64,000 nucleotides of DNA from JAAGZL01 sp050290785. Its GTDB lineage: Bacteria; Pseudomonadota; Gammaproteobacteria; Chromatiales; Chromatiaceae. The notes under the pieces are model-generated. The model had not been told where the DNA came from. It did no database searches and was given only the letters and a program-made list of their open reading frames with translations. The stretch spans positions 26,337 through 90,336 of the forward strand of contig JBNKIR010000051.1 of assembly GCA_050290785.1 (NCBI GenBank), written 5' to 3'. The translations under genes and the position numbers were made by a program. Positions 18,151 to 27,448 of the stretch are shown here, in pieces; position 1 is the first letter of the stretch, and the number at the start of each line of letters is the position of its first letter.

Positions 18151-19023
18151 ATGTCCAAAACAACTCCAAATAATGTGAAACATGAGATTCTTGAGATAAA
18201 ACATCTGCCTCCTCTCTCCATCACGGCCGCTCGTTTGCTGGAAGCTATTGGTGACCCGGATATTGAAGTGGATGATTTGGCGGATATCATCAACTACGAT
18301 CCAGGATTGATGGGGCGTATCGTTGGCCTGGCAAATGCGGCATATTTTGGGCAAAGAAATCCTATAACCACAGTGCACGATGCCATTATCCGTGTCCTTG
18401 GGATAAATATGGTCAAGAGCCTCGCCTTGAGCATATCCATGAGCGGGGTTTTTCATGCCAATAGCTGCCCAGGATTTGATGCAAAGGAGTATTGGTTTGA
18501 TGCTATAGGTTGTGCCACCTTATCCAGGATGATGGCGCTGCGCATACCTATAGATGAGCGCCCTGACCCGGATAGAATATATTTAAGCGGCCTGTTACAT
18601 AATATCGGATATCTGGTTCTGGCCCATGTTTTTCCTTCTAAACTTTCAAAAGTCCTTGCCATGGTAGATGCTGATCCGACTGCGGATCCTGTAGCGCTGC
18701 AGAGGGAGCACCTGGGGGTGGATTGGATATCGGCAGGTGAATGGCTGGTTGGTCATTGGCATTTGCCGGAGTTTATCGAGAAAACAATAAGATCTGTCTC
18801 TGATCCGGAATACGTGGCGGAAGGGGCAAATGATATAAATCTGGTACGCAGTTCTATCCAATGGCTGGATGGGCTCTCAGCTGACGATGCCGATATGCCC
18901 AGGTTAAGCCGGGATGAGGTGCTGTTGCAGATACCAGGCATGAATGCTGACGCGCTGGATCTGATCGAGGAAAAGTTTCTGGAACAATGTGAAGAACTTC
19001 ATTCTCTTGCCTCCTGTCTGTAA
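18151..19023 (+). CDS. HDOD-domain signalling protein
   Basis: 290 aa from the ATG at 18151. An upstream in-frame TTG at 18100 would add 17 residues with no clear support. The HDOD domain covers about residues 20-215: LPPLSITAARLLEAIGDPDI, LADIINYDPGLMGRIVGLAN, AIIRVLGINMVKSLALSISM, then YLSGLLHNIGYLVLAHVFPS. HDOD is a non-catalytic HD-GYP relative found in signal transduction; targets are unknown. No DNA-binding or output domain follows. It lies upstream of the 5'-nucleotidase with a 152-nt gap. Confidence 0.87.
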   Translation: MSKTTPNNVKHEILEIKHLPPLSITAARLLEAIGDPDIEVDDLADIINYDPGLMGRIVGLANAAYFGQRNPITTVHDAIIRVLGINMVKSLALSISMSGVFHANSCPGFDAKEYWFDAIGCATLSRMMALRIPIDERPDPDRIYLSGLLHNIGYLVLAHVFPSKLSKVLAMVDADPTADPVALQREHLGVDWISAGEWLVGHWHLPEFIEKTIRSVSDPEYVAEGANDINLVRSSIQWLDGLSADDADMPRLSRDEVLLQIPGMNADALDLIEEKFLEQCEELHSLASCL

Positions 19024-19175
19024 CATTCTCCTACTCTATACCCAAATTTCATATGCCAAATCTATGTTATTGTCTGCCGCAGGCTTGACTGCAAGGCAGG
19101 AATGCCAGATAAAGGTACCCTGGTATTTGGCCGGACGGCATTGGTATCCAAGGTACTCATGGGCGTTGCAATAGG

Positions 19176-20087
19176 ATGGTGAATAAGACAGGTTCATTTA
19201 AGTTGGTGGTGGCGATATCATCGCGCGCCCTGTTTGATCTGGACGAGTCTCATCGTGTGTTCGAATCAGAGGGGATAGACGCCTATTGTAAGTACCAGAT
19301 AGATCATGAAGATGAGATTTTGCAGCCCGGGGTTGCCTTCCCTCTGGTAAAAAAGCTGTTGGCAATGAACAAGCTATTTGCCGGAGAAGCGGTTGTCGAG
19401 GTGATACTGCTCTCCAGAAATAGTGCGGATACCGGGCTACGCATTTTTAACTCCATCGATTACCATGGTCTGGCAATATCCAGGGCGGCATTCAGCGGCG
19501 GATCCAATCCTTATGAGTATATATCGGCTATGGGTGCGCACCTGTTTCTTTCATCAGATCATAATGATGTGCGTAACGCCTTGGAGTCGGGTATAGCGGC
19601 GGCTACCATATTGCCATCAAATACAAGTGGGACAGATAAGTTGTCGGATCAACTGAGAATAGCCTTTGATGGTGATGCAGTTATTTTTTCAGATGAGGCC
19701 GAGAAGATCTTTAAGACACAAGGATTGGAGGCATTCACCGTTAGTGAAAAGGCCGCGGCCCGCAAGCCATTATCCGGTGGGCCTTTTAAGGTGTTGCTAT
19801 CCGCTTTGCATGAGCTGCAAAAGGCGGCTCCACCGGAATCCTCTCCAATAAGGACGGCGTTGGTTACCGCCAGGGCGGCACCTGCGCATGAGCGTGTTAT
19901 ACGTACTCTCAGGGCCTGGGATATTCGAATTGACGAGGCCTTCTTCCTGGGCGGTATGAATAAGAGTGAATTTTTACGTTCATTTAATGCCGATATCTTC
20001 TTTGATGATCAGACAGGGCATTGTGAATCTGCCAGACAACATGTTCCGACAGGGCATGTACCTCACGGTGTTGCCAACATTAAGTAG
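19176..20087 (+). CDS. Cytosolic 5'-nucleotidase (cN-I-like family)
   Basis: A 303-aa protein of the 5'-nucleotidase family related to eukaryotic cytosolic cN-I. Segments include LVVAISSRALFDLDESHRVF at the start, the central LLSRNSADTGLRIFNSIDYH, AFDGDAVIFSDEAEKIF carrying the catalytic DxD of the HAD-like core (D-G-D), and a C-terminal FFDDQTGHCE. It hydrolyses nucleoside monophosphates. The 3' end overlaps the convergent FimX-like gene by 8 nt. Confidence 0.85.
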   Translation: MVNKTGSFKLVVAISSRALFDLDESHRVFESEGIDAYCKYQIDHEDEILQPGVAFPLVKKLLAMNKLFAGEAVVEVILLSRNSADTGLRIFNSIDYHGLAISRAAFSGGSNPYEYISAMGAHLFLSSDHNDVRNALESGIAAATILPSNTSGTDKLSDQLRIAFDGDAVIFSDEAEKIFKTQGLEAFTVSEKAAARKPLSGGPFKVLLSALHELQKAAPPESSPIRTALVTARAAPAHERVIRTLRAWDIRIDEAFFLGGMNKSEFLRSFNADIFFDDQTGHCESARQHVPTGHVPHGVANIK

Positions 20088-22233
20088 GGCTTGGTGAATC
20101 GTAAGTTATGGTTTCAGAAGGCTTTTGCATGAAGTAACCTTGGATGTAGTTGACCCCTACAGTCCAAAGAACTGCCAGACTGTTAGCATCCTCTACGCCC
20201 ATGGCTATGGTCTTTATATTGAAGTTCTGTACAGACTTATTTATGTCTCCAAGTGTATTCTGTTTATCCTCATTTTGGCACAGTCCGTTTGTCAACGACT
20301 GATCTAGTTTCACATAGTCAATCGGCATATGCTTCAACAGGAGCTCGTTCTTGGGGGTAAGGCCGAACTTGTCCACGGCAATTTGGCAGCGTATTTTCTT
20401 GAGACCCTCAATGAGTTTCTTTGCGTCCTGGGTGTGCGCTCTGATGTTTTCTTCGTGAAATTGAAAGATTATCCAGGCCCCTTTTGCATCTGAATCACGC
20501 AGGCAATCACATATCCATAGCAGTAAAGATTCATCCTGTAGGCCTGATTCGGAAATACTGATAAAGAATTTTGTTTTATGGCCCTGAGATCTCTGATTCG
20601 CCAATTCCTTAATAGCGTATTTAATAACCCAGCGGTCGATCTTTGACATTAGATCAAGTTGTTCGGCGCGAGGAATAAATTCTCCTGGCAGTATGTCATC
20701 ATTTCCTTCATCTATGATTCTGGTTAAAACCGCATAATGTTCTCTGGTATCGCCCTGAAGGCTTACAATTGGTTGGTACACGACCCGGAACTGATCATTG
20801 TCCAGGGCATTTTGAATGAGGTGGTCAATCTTGGAGTGGTCACTCTTTACCTTTGAGTCCTTCTCTACATATTGTTCAGAGATCTCGGAGTCAAGATTCT
20901 TGTCTCCGAAATGTTGCTGCATCTCATCTTCGTTGTATGAAAGAAATAAATTCCCGCCCTCTTCGCGCGCGGTCTCGCAAGCATTGTATGCCTGATTTAT
21001 AAGCTCCTGACTGGATTTGTTTTCAGAGGACAGGTAGCTGATGCCGATACTGCATGTAAGATCAACATCATTGTCTCCAATCTCCAACTCATTCTTTTCA
21101 ATAGTTGAACGGACCATTTCCGCAAAAGGCTCGGCTTCCAGTAGTTTTGATTTTTTGCTCAGAATGGCGAAGGTGTGATCTCCAAATCTGGACAAAATAT
21201 CTCCTTCGTCAATCATGTCCTTTAGTATTAAGGCGACATTTTTTAGTAGTTTGTCGCTGTTGATTACTCCTACTTCAGATCTTAGTTTTTGAAAGCCGTC
21301 TATTTGAATGTATAGGAGAGAGTGGTCAAGTCTTGTATTGTCCTCGCCAGATGTGATTGCATCCAGCTTTTCCATTAGATAGCGTCTGTTGAAGAGCCCG
21401 GTTTGGGTGTCCTGATTTGCCAGTAGCTGAATCTTTTCCTCAAGTTCGTTATCGAGAGATTGGTCACGGATTATTATCTGAGTGCATGGTTCACCATCTA
21501 CACTTGCCGGTGAGAATTCCAGTTGGGCCTGAAAGATCTTTTCGTCGCTGCTCTGGCACTTCGTGTCAAGTGTTGTGTTGCCGCTGTCATTGTTTAACGA
21601 GCGTAGAAAATCTTTGAATTTTTTTTGTTCATCGGGCGCCACCATATCCATGATTGGAAGCCCCTCAATATCATCCATTTCGACATAACCAAACATATCC
21701 AGATATGCCTTGTTGGCATTTATGTACATTCCCTCATGGACATAGGCAATTGCGTCCCTGGAGCTTTCCACGAGGATGTTGCAGCGCTGTTCGGACTCAT
21801 CTAGCCTTTTTTTAATCTGATCAAGTTCCCTTCTTGTATGCAGATCTGAAAGTTCTCTGGATACCACGATTTGCAGATGATCCATATCGTCTTTGGATAC
21901 AACATCGCGAGCTCCTGCTCGCATCGCTTCCAGGAGTGGTTCCGGGTCCTGATCATCTGGATAGATAATGATCACAGGAGTGCCTGGGAGCCTGCTGTTG
22001 CAGATTGACATTGCGTGTGTTGGAGAGATGTTAGCTGTGCCACTGGTGTACAGGATCATATCGACCTTGTTCTGGTCCATGGCCTCAATCAACTTGTCCT
22101 CTCTGGATACGCGGTTAGAGTGTACGGCTATCCCGCTATTGCGCAGGGTGTTTACGTACGCTTCAGCATCGTTTGGGGATTCATCTACTATGAGGAGGTC
22201 AACGCTCTTTTCGTGGCGCAGCTGATTATCCAT
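20080..22233 (-). CDS. FimX-like c-di-GMP receptor (REC-PAS-GGDEF*-EAL*)
   Basis: 717 aa, close to Pseudomonas FimX in size and domain order: receiver-like 10-130, PAS 150-260, GGDEF 270-430, EAL 470-710. Both catalytic motifs are lost: the GGDEF site reads F350-GDHT and the EAL motif reads AVL at 501-503, with loop 6 also degenerate (VDKFGLTP). The receiver lacks an aspartate at the usual position (MILYTS). This is the FimX signature: a non-enzymatic c-di-GMP sensor that controls type IV pilus assembly from the cell pole. The PilZ-like gene lies immediately upstream on the same strand. Confidence 0.8.
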   Translation of the reverse strand: MDNQLRHEKSVDLLIVDESPNDAEAYVNTLRNSGIAVHSNRVSREDKLIEAMDQNKVDMILYTSGTANISPTHAMSICNSRLPGTPVIIIYPDDQDPEPLLEAMRAGARDVVSKDDMDHLQIVVSRELSDLHTRRELDQIKKRLDESEQRCNILVESSRDAIAYVHEGMYINANKAYLDMFGYVEMDDIEGLPIMDMVAPDEQKKFKDFLRSLNNDSGNTTLDTKCQSSDEKIFQAQLEFSPASVDGEPCTQIIIRDQSLDNELEEKIQLLANQDTQTGLFNRRYLMEKLDAITSGEDNTRLDHSLLYIQIDGFQKLRSEVGVINSDKLLKNVALILKDMIDEGDILSRFGDHTFAILSKKSKLLEAEPFAEMVRSTIEKNELEIGDNDVDLTCSIGISYLSSENKSSQELINQAYNACETAREEGGNLFLSYNEDEMQQHFGDKNLDSEISEQYVEKDSKVKSDHSKIDHLIQNALDNDQFRVVYQPIVSLQGDTREHYAVLTRIIDEGNDDILPGEFIPRAEQLDLMSKIDRWVIKYAIKELANQRSQGHKTKFFISISESGLQDESLLLWICDCLRDSDAKGAWIIFQFHEENIRAHTQDAKKLIEGLKKIRCQIAVDKFGLTPKNELLLKHMPIDYVKLDQSLTNGLCQNEDKQNTLGDINKSVQNFNIKTIAMGVEDANSLAVLWTVGVNYIQGYFMQKPSETITYDSPSPT

Positions 22234-22415
22234 TTATCTAATACCTAATGTGACGTTATCTTTTAATTATAAAACAATCTGTTACAGCGTATTGAGAACC
22301 AGATTTTATTGCAATGAAGTAATGTTTCAAACATTTAGGGCATATTACGATAGTTTTCTTAAGAGAACCTGTTTTGGTGTTTGATCCGGTAGACATCGAT
22401 AGTTAAGTTGTCTGG

Positions 22416-24191
22416 CTAGGGGTTATTGCCCTCATCCATGTATTCGACCTCATATTGGCTGAATGTTCCTGTCGATTCAAGTAGCCTGACCAGTTTTGCC
22501 GGCCTCTTTCTGTCAGTTGATTCTATTTCGACTGCTGTGCCGGCATGGATATTCATGATGGGTAGGAGAAGAGAATTCGGTCGACCTGATGCGGAATTTT
22601 TTGGTATGGCCAAACAGTTTTGTGTGGTGTTGGCATGCCTGTCGTTGGTGGCTATATGAACTGTGACGGCATCGGTGGTCGGAGACAGAATTTCAAATCC
22701 AAGCTGCAGTCCGAGCTCAGGTAGTTGCTTAAGCCAGCGAACGATGCCAATGCTAAACTGGGATTTGTCACTGGCAGACTGGATTCCAACCAATTCTCCA
22801 ACCTTGATCTTAGGTGCGTCATCGCCCGTCCAGTTGATGCAGTAACCTCCTGCGCTCTCATTTAGTGTTTTGCATGAAAATGTTTCGTTCTTCTCAAGTC
22901 GATTCTGTCTGGTCCAGGCCGGGGCGCCATCATCTTCGATGTAGAACCTTGGCGTCTGTTGCGGAGCAGAGACTATTTCATCTACCGGATGGTCCAAAGG
23001 CACTATCTGGATACTGTCATCCTCTGCAGAAAAATAGCTGTTGAGGAAGGATGAGTCGTTTAGCTCGTTTTCCTCCTCTAAATCGCCTGCATTCTTATCT
23101 TGAGCGTGTCCTTGCTGTTTGCTGATATTTGCGGTTATTAGTGAGTGTATTTCAGATATGCCAACCGCAGTATCCAGTTTGAAATTTAGATTGGTTCTGA
23201 TGAATCCTCGCTGGGGTTCGTAGGTAAGAGATTTGATCATCTTGCGCAGCAATGGCGCTATTATTTGCATCTCTTTGGTAAATATGGAGCCCTTGCCATG
23301 GGTCGTATATATTGATTTTAGCTCTGTTCGTAGGTGCTGTACCAGATTGGCCACGTCTAGGTTGTAACAAAAAGTGCCTGGGTTATCCTTCTGCATCGAT
23401 ATATGGATGGGTGGGATATCGTCTTCCGCATCTATGAAAAACTGCGCATCGGTTCCCTTCTCGGATTGTGTATCCAATATGTGAATATACCTGGCCCATT
23501 CAGGTAGTTTTTCAAAAAGGGTCTCAATCTCTTTTTGGCGTAAACCGTATGGAGATGCCAGCGCCAGCAACAGGGCATTTTGATATATTTCTTTAATGGT
23601 GGATGCCGTATCCTGGAAGTCACGTCCCTGTTTTATGCGAACGTCTGCCACGTTGTTTTGCTCTGCAAACAGATATAGTTGGTGTATCTCTTTCCAGGTG
23701 TTGCCTGGATATGGGTTGTATACGATTACAGAGTAGTATAGGACCATCGAGAGATAGTGTATGGCCTGGTGCAGGGCAACAATCACAAGCTTTTGATCGT
23801 ATTTTTCATCCTGTCCGCTGGCCATGCCCTCTATTATGATCTTGTATGAATTAGCCAGCTCCATATGCAGTTCGCGGCAGAGAACTACCACTTTTTGGTT
23901 TTTTGCGGCAAGCGGGATGGGGGCATCCAGGTAATATTTTCTGAGATTGGACACAATATGTCTGACGACCGGACGGAACATATTGGCCAGCTTTAGGCGC
24001 CTGCGGTTGCTTATCCCAATACGATTTAGTTCTACCAGGGCCTTAAATGTCTGTTTTGATGTCTCTCCGGTATTGGTGATCGGCAGATTGGATATCCAGG
24101 CCTCAACCTCCTCCACATTAAGAAAGAATGAATCATTAGGGGCAGGCGCCCTCTCAGGTAACATGAGCTTGAGAGGAGAGGTATTCTTCAT
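22416..24191 (-). CDS. PilZ-like domain protein upstream of the FimX-like gene
   Basis: 591 aa. The first ~330 residues are helical and of unknown family (VRHIVSNLRKYYLDAPIPLA, LVIVALHQAIHYLSMVLYYS). After an acidic linker, residues 430-520 resemble a PilZ fold (RQNRLEKNETFSCKTLNESA, then GGYCINW, IGIVRWLKQLPELGLQLGFE), without a clear RxxxR motif. It is 182 nt upstream of the FimX-like gene on the same strand; from memory a similar large protein neighbours fimX in Pseudomonas, which suggests a conserved pair in pilus control. Function not established. Confidence 0.65.
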   Translation of the reverse strand: MKNTSPLKLMLPERAPAPNDSFFLNVEEVEAWISNLPITNTGETSKQTFKALVELNRIGISNRRRLKLANMFRPVVRHIVSNLRKYYLDAPIPLAAKNQKVVVLCRELHMELANSYKIIIEGMASGQDEKYDQKLVIVALHQAIHYLSMVLYYSVIVYNPYPGNTWKEIHQLYLFAEQNNVADVRIKQGRDFQDTASTIKEIYQNALLLALASPYGLRQKEIETLFEKLPEWARYIHILDTQSEKGTDAQFFIDAEDDIPPIHISMQKDNPGTFCYNLDVANLVQHLRTELKSIYTTHGKGSIFTKEMQIIAPLLRKMIKSLTYEPQRGFIRTNLNFKLDTAVGISEIHSLITANISKQQGHAQDKNAGDLEEENELNDSSFLNSYFSAEDDSIQIVPLDHPVDEIVSAPQQTPRFYIEDDGAPAWTRQNRLEKNETFSCKTLNESAGGYCINWTGDDAPKIKVGELVGIQSASDKSQFSIGIVRWLKQLPELGLQLGFEILSPTTDAVTVHIATNDRHANTTQNCLAIPKNSASGRPNSLLLPIMNIHAGTAVEIESTDRKRPAKLVRLLESTGTFSQYEVEYMDEGNNP

Positions 24192-24326
24192 AATCCTTAT
24201 TTGGCCGCTCAGTTCTGTGTATTGATAGATTTATACATCTCAATGCCTCTAATTACCATTAATTACCTGAATAATCCGATAGTTGGTATGTCGGGGCGGA
24301 TATTTTGTCGCTGGCGCTTCCAATCG

Positions 24327-25352
24327 TCATGATAGTAATAACTTTGATTTTGCTCCAGTTTTTTCATAAACCAGCCTAGGGACCAGATAGCCCGGCAGGA
24401 TGTTTTGCAGTTGCCTGTGGAGAGATAGAGCCCTGGTTGTTGCAACAGCGAAATGAGCGGCTCCGTCCACTCTGTCCAACATATGCAGATAGTAGGGCAA
24501 TACTCCAAAGGAGAATAGTTTCTCGCTTAACGCCTTGAGTGCATCTGGATTGTCATTTATCTCTCGTAACAGAACAGATTGATTAAGGATGGTGATCCCG
24601 TTCTCTGTCAGTGTGTTTAGCGCCTGTTGTACATGGTGGTTCAGTTCATTGGCGTGATTGCAATGTGTTACCAAGACAACCTTTAACCGGCTGGAGGTAA
24701 TGGTGGCAGCGGTTTCCTGATCTATCCTTTCCGGCAGGATTATTGGCATACGGCTGTGTATGCGCAGACGTTGCAGATGCTCGATCCGTTCCAGCCGGTC
24801 GATCATGGCCTGCAGGTACGGATTGCTCAGCATTAGTGGATCGCCTCCGCTGAGAATAACCTCGGTTATCTCGTTATCGTCGTGTAGGCTGGCAATGGCC
24901 TGGTCCAGGTTGACGCCGCATGCCATGGATTCGGAGTAGGGGAAGTGGCGCCGGAAACAGTAGCGGCAGTGAATTGGGCAGGCCGCGGTGGCGACCAGCA
25001 GGACCCGGCCACTATATTTGTGCAGAACCCCGGGGGCGATAGTGGCAGCAGCCTCTCCCAACGGGTCCAGGCAGTAGCCCTCCGTGGTGTTGTCCTCGTC
25101 CTCCATGGGCAGGACCTGGAGCAACAGGGGGTCCTTTGGGTTGCCCCTCTCCATCCTGTCGGCAAACCCACGCGGCACCAACATGGGGAAATCCGTATCT
25201 GTGGTCCTCAAGCCCATGTCCTGTGGCTCTATCTCGAGATATTGCATCAGATCTTCCGGGCTTCTGAAGGTGTCTGCGAGTGACTGGTGCCAAGATGGTG
25301 CCGTTCGGGTTACTATACGCAGATTCGATTCGTTGCTTTTTGAGGATGACAT
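24327..25352 (-). CDS. epmB: EF-P (R)-beta-lysine-forming 2,3-aminomutase
   Basis: A 341-aa radical SAM protein of the lysine 2,3-aminomutase family, short bacterial form (EpmB/YjeK). The cluster motif CX3CX2C is in TAACPIHCRYCFRRHFPYSE; ILSGGDPLML and LRIHSRMPIILPERI are further family markers. EpmB isomerises lysine to (R)-beta-lysine, which EpmA attaches to EF-P. The start codon (25350-25352) overlaps the divergent efp start by 2 bp, so each gene's 5' signals lie in the other's coding sequence. Confidence 0.95.
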   Translation of the reverse strand: MSSSKSNESNLRIVTRTAPSWHQSLADTFRSPEDLMQYLEIEPQDMGLRTTDTDFPMLVPRGFADRMERGNPKDPLLLQVLPMEDEDNTTEGYCLDPLGEAAATIAPGVLHKYSGRVLLVATAACPIHCRYCFRRHFPYSESMACGVNLDQAIASLHDDNEITEVILSGGDPLMLSNPYLQAMIDRLERIEHLQRLRIHSRMPIILPERIDQETAATITSSRLKVVLVTHCNHANELNHHVQQALNTLTENGITILNQSVLLREINDNPDALKALSEKLFSFGVLPYYLHMLDRVDGAAHFAVATTRALSLHRQLQNILPGYLVPRLVYEKTGAKSKLLLS

Positions 25353-25920
25353 GGCGATTTACAGTACCAATGAGTTCAAAGGCGGTCTCAAGATCATGCT
25401 TGACGGGGATCCCTGCTCAATAATTGAAAATGAATTTGTAAAACCCGGCAAGGGCCAGGCGTTCAACCGGGTAAAGATACGTAATCTGAAGACCGGGCGG
25501 GTAATAGAACGCACCTTTAAATCGGGAGAGACGGTGGAATCTGCCGATGTCCTCGAGGTGGATATGCAATATCTCTACAACGACGGTGAATTCTGGCATT
25601 TTATGCACCCGGAGACCTTTGAGCAAACCACGGCGGATGCCAGCGCGATCGGTGAAAGCACCAAATGGCTCAAGGAGCAGGATATCTGTACCGTCACCCT
25701 GTGGAACGGGACCCCGATCATCGTGGAACCACCCAATTTTGTTATTCTAAGCATCACCGACACCGATCCCGGTCTCAAGGGCGACACCTCCGGCAGCGGC
25801 GGTAAACCGGCAACCCTGGAGACCGGCGCAGTGGTGCGTATTCCGCTGTTTGTGCAGATCGGAGAGGCCATCAAGGTGGATACCCGCTCCGGTGAATATG
25901 TATCCCGCGTCAAAGAGTGA
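25351..25920 (+). CDS. efp: Elongation factor P
   Basis: A 189-aa protein of standard EF-P length. EF-P enters the ribosome E site and rescues stalling at polyproline. The modified lysine is Lys34 in the loop EFVKPGKGQAF, in the lysine form that EpmA modifies. The start at 25351 (MAIYSTNEF) is chosen over upstream starts because it gives the conserved N-terminus; an AGGAT motif precedes it. The frame reads through from 25084, but that region is antisense to epmB. efp, epmA and epmB form a complete modification cassette; the hydroxylase EpmC is not seen here. Confidence 0.97.
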   Translation: MAIYSTNEFKGGLKIMLDGDPCSIIENEFVKPGKGQAFNRVKIRNLKTGRVIERTFKSGETVESADVLEVDMQYLYNDGEFWHFMHPETFEQTTADASAIGESTKWLKEQDICTVTLWNGTPIIVEPPNFVILSITDTDPGLKGDTSGSGGKPATLETGAVVRIPLFVQIGEAIKVDTRSGEYVSRVKE

Positions 25921-25995
25921 AATCATAGCCTGGATATTTCATGAGGGCGGCGCTATTGATCTTCGTCCCCCCCATGGATTATCCGGGCTCGCGGC

Positions 25996-26979
25996 GTGAC
26001 TGAGCAACCAACCTGGGCCCCTGCGGCCAGCAGGGAGATGCTGGAGGCGCGGGCCGGACTGCTTGCCGCTATCCGCGCATTTTTCCAGGGCAAGGGGGTG
26101 ATGGAGGTGGAGACCCCTGTATGCTCCACATCTGCGACCACCGATCCAGCCCTGGAGAGCCTCGCCACCTGCTTCACCGGTCCGGGCGCGGCTCAGGGCA
26201 AGGAACTATATCTGCATACCTCCCCTGAATTCCCCATGAAGCGTCTGCTGGCGGCCGGAAGCGGACCGATCTATCAGATCTGCAAGGTGTTCCGTGATGG
26301 AGAGTTGGGGCGATGGCATAATCCTGAGTTCACCCTGTTGGAGTGGTACCGCCCAGGTTTTGATCAGCACCGTCTCATGGATGAGGTGGCCGAATTGATC
26401 AACGGAGTACTGCCGGGGCCATTGCCGGTGGAGAGGATAGGCTACAGGGAGCTGTTTCTGAACCATCTGGATCTGGATCCGCATATAGCCACCGCCGATC
26501 AATTGCGTGACCATGCCAGACGCCAGGGGGTTCCAGGGGCGGAGACCCTGGAGCTGGCGGACAGGGATGGCTGGCTGGACCTGTTGCTTACCCACTGTAT
26601 CGAGCCGCACCTGGGCAATGGTTGTATCTGTTTTGTGTTTGACTATCCTGCCACCCAGGCCTCCCTGGCCAGGATCAGGCAGGGGACACCTCCCCTGGCC
26701 GAGAGGTTCGAACTCTATATGGATGGTATGGAGCTGGCCAACGGGTTTCACGAGTTGACGGACGGCAGTGAGCAGAGAAGGCGTTTCGAGGCCGATCTGG
26801 AACGACGGCGGGAAATGGGGATCAAACAGGTACCCATGGATGAAAGATTCCTGGCCGCATTGAAACTGGGGATTCCTGCCTGTTCCGGGGTGGCCCTGGG
26901 GGTTGACCGCCTTCTGATGCGACTGACCGGCGCTACACACATCCGGGATGTGCTTGCCTTCCCCCTGGACAGGGCTTAG
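25996..26979 (+). CDS. epmA: EF-P--(R)-beta-lysine ligase
   Basis: 327 aa starting at GTG 25996. A class II lysyl-tRNA synthetase paralogue without the anticodon domain (GenX/PoxA/YjeA). Motif 2 is FRDGELGRWHNPEFTLLEWY and motif 3 is SGVALGVDRLLMRL; the shortened N-terminus is diagnostic. It activates (R)-beta-lysine and attaches it to EF-P Lys34. It is 75 nt downstream of efp on the same strand, probably co-transcribed. Confidence 0.96.
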   Translation: MTEQPTWAPAASREMLEARAGLLAAIRAFFQGKGVMEVETPVCSTSATTDPALESLATCFTGPGAAQGKELYLHTSPEFPMKRLLAAGSGPIYQICKVFRDGELGRWHNPEFTLLEWYRPGFDQHRLMDEVAELINGVLPGPLPVERIGYRELFLNHLDLDPHIATADQLRDHARRQGVPGAETLELADRDGWLDLLLTHCIEPHLGNGCICFVFDYPATQASLARIRQGTPPLAERFELYMDGMELANGFHELTDGSEQRRRFEADLERRREMGIKQVPMDERFLAALKLGIPACSGVALGVDRLLMRLTGATHIRDVLAFPLDRA

Positions 26980-27013
26980 AGATAGCGGTTTTATTTTATT
27001 GTGGAATATTGAT

Positions 27014-27433
27014 ATGAGCGAAATAAGCGAGACCAGACCTGAAGAGCACCATGTGGCCGTGCTCGGGGCCAGCCCCAAGCCAGCACGCTACTCCAACCAG
27101 GCCGTGCGTCTACTATTGGATCATGGCTATAGTGTGACCCCGGTGCATCCTAACTTCGAGCAGATAGAGGGCCTGCAGGTTGCCGCCACCCTGAGCGATA
27201 TTGAGCGTCCGGTTGATACCCTGTCTCTGTATGTGGGGCCGGAGCGGATAACGCCGATGATCGAAGAGATCATAGGACTCAGGCCGGGACGTGTCATCTG
27301 CAATCCGGGCACAGAGTCGAAAGAACTTCAGGACAGGCTGGATGCCGAGGGCATCCCCTGGCTCGAGGCCTGCACCCTGGTCATGTTGCGTCTGGGGGTG
27401 TTCCTGGAACCACAGGATGCTGAGACATCCTGA
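27014..27433 (+). CDS. CoA-binding (YccU-like) protein
   Basis: 139 aa with the Rossmann-like CoA-binding domain: VAVLGASPKPARYSNQAVRL, GYSVTPVHPNF, and VICNPGTESKEL. An upstream ATG at 26948 lies in the epmA coding sequence and is less likely than MSEISETRP at 27014. Single-domain members are common small cytosolic proteins of unsettled function. It follows epmA by 34 nt on the same strand. Confidence 0.85.
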   Translation: MSEISETRPEEHHVAVLGASPKPARYSNQAVRLLLDHGYSVTPVHPNFEQIEGLQVAATLSDIERPVDTLSLYVGPERITPMIEEIIGLRPGRVICNPGTESKELQDRLDAEGIPWLEACTLVMLRLGVFLEPQDAETS

Positions 27434-27448
27434 ACCGCTGGCGTCAGC

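Noticed and set aside
25084..25350. Long N-terminal extension of efp in the same frame
   Set aside because: EF-P length and its conserved MAIYSTNEF start place the true start at 25351; the extension is antisense to epmB.
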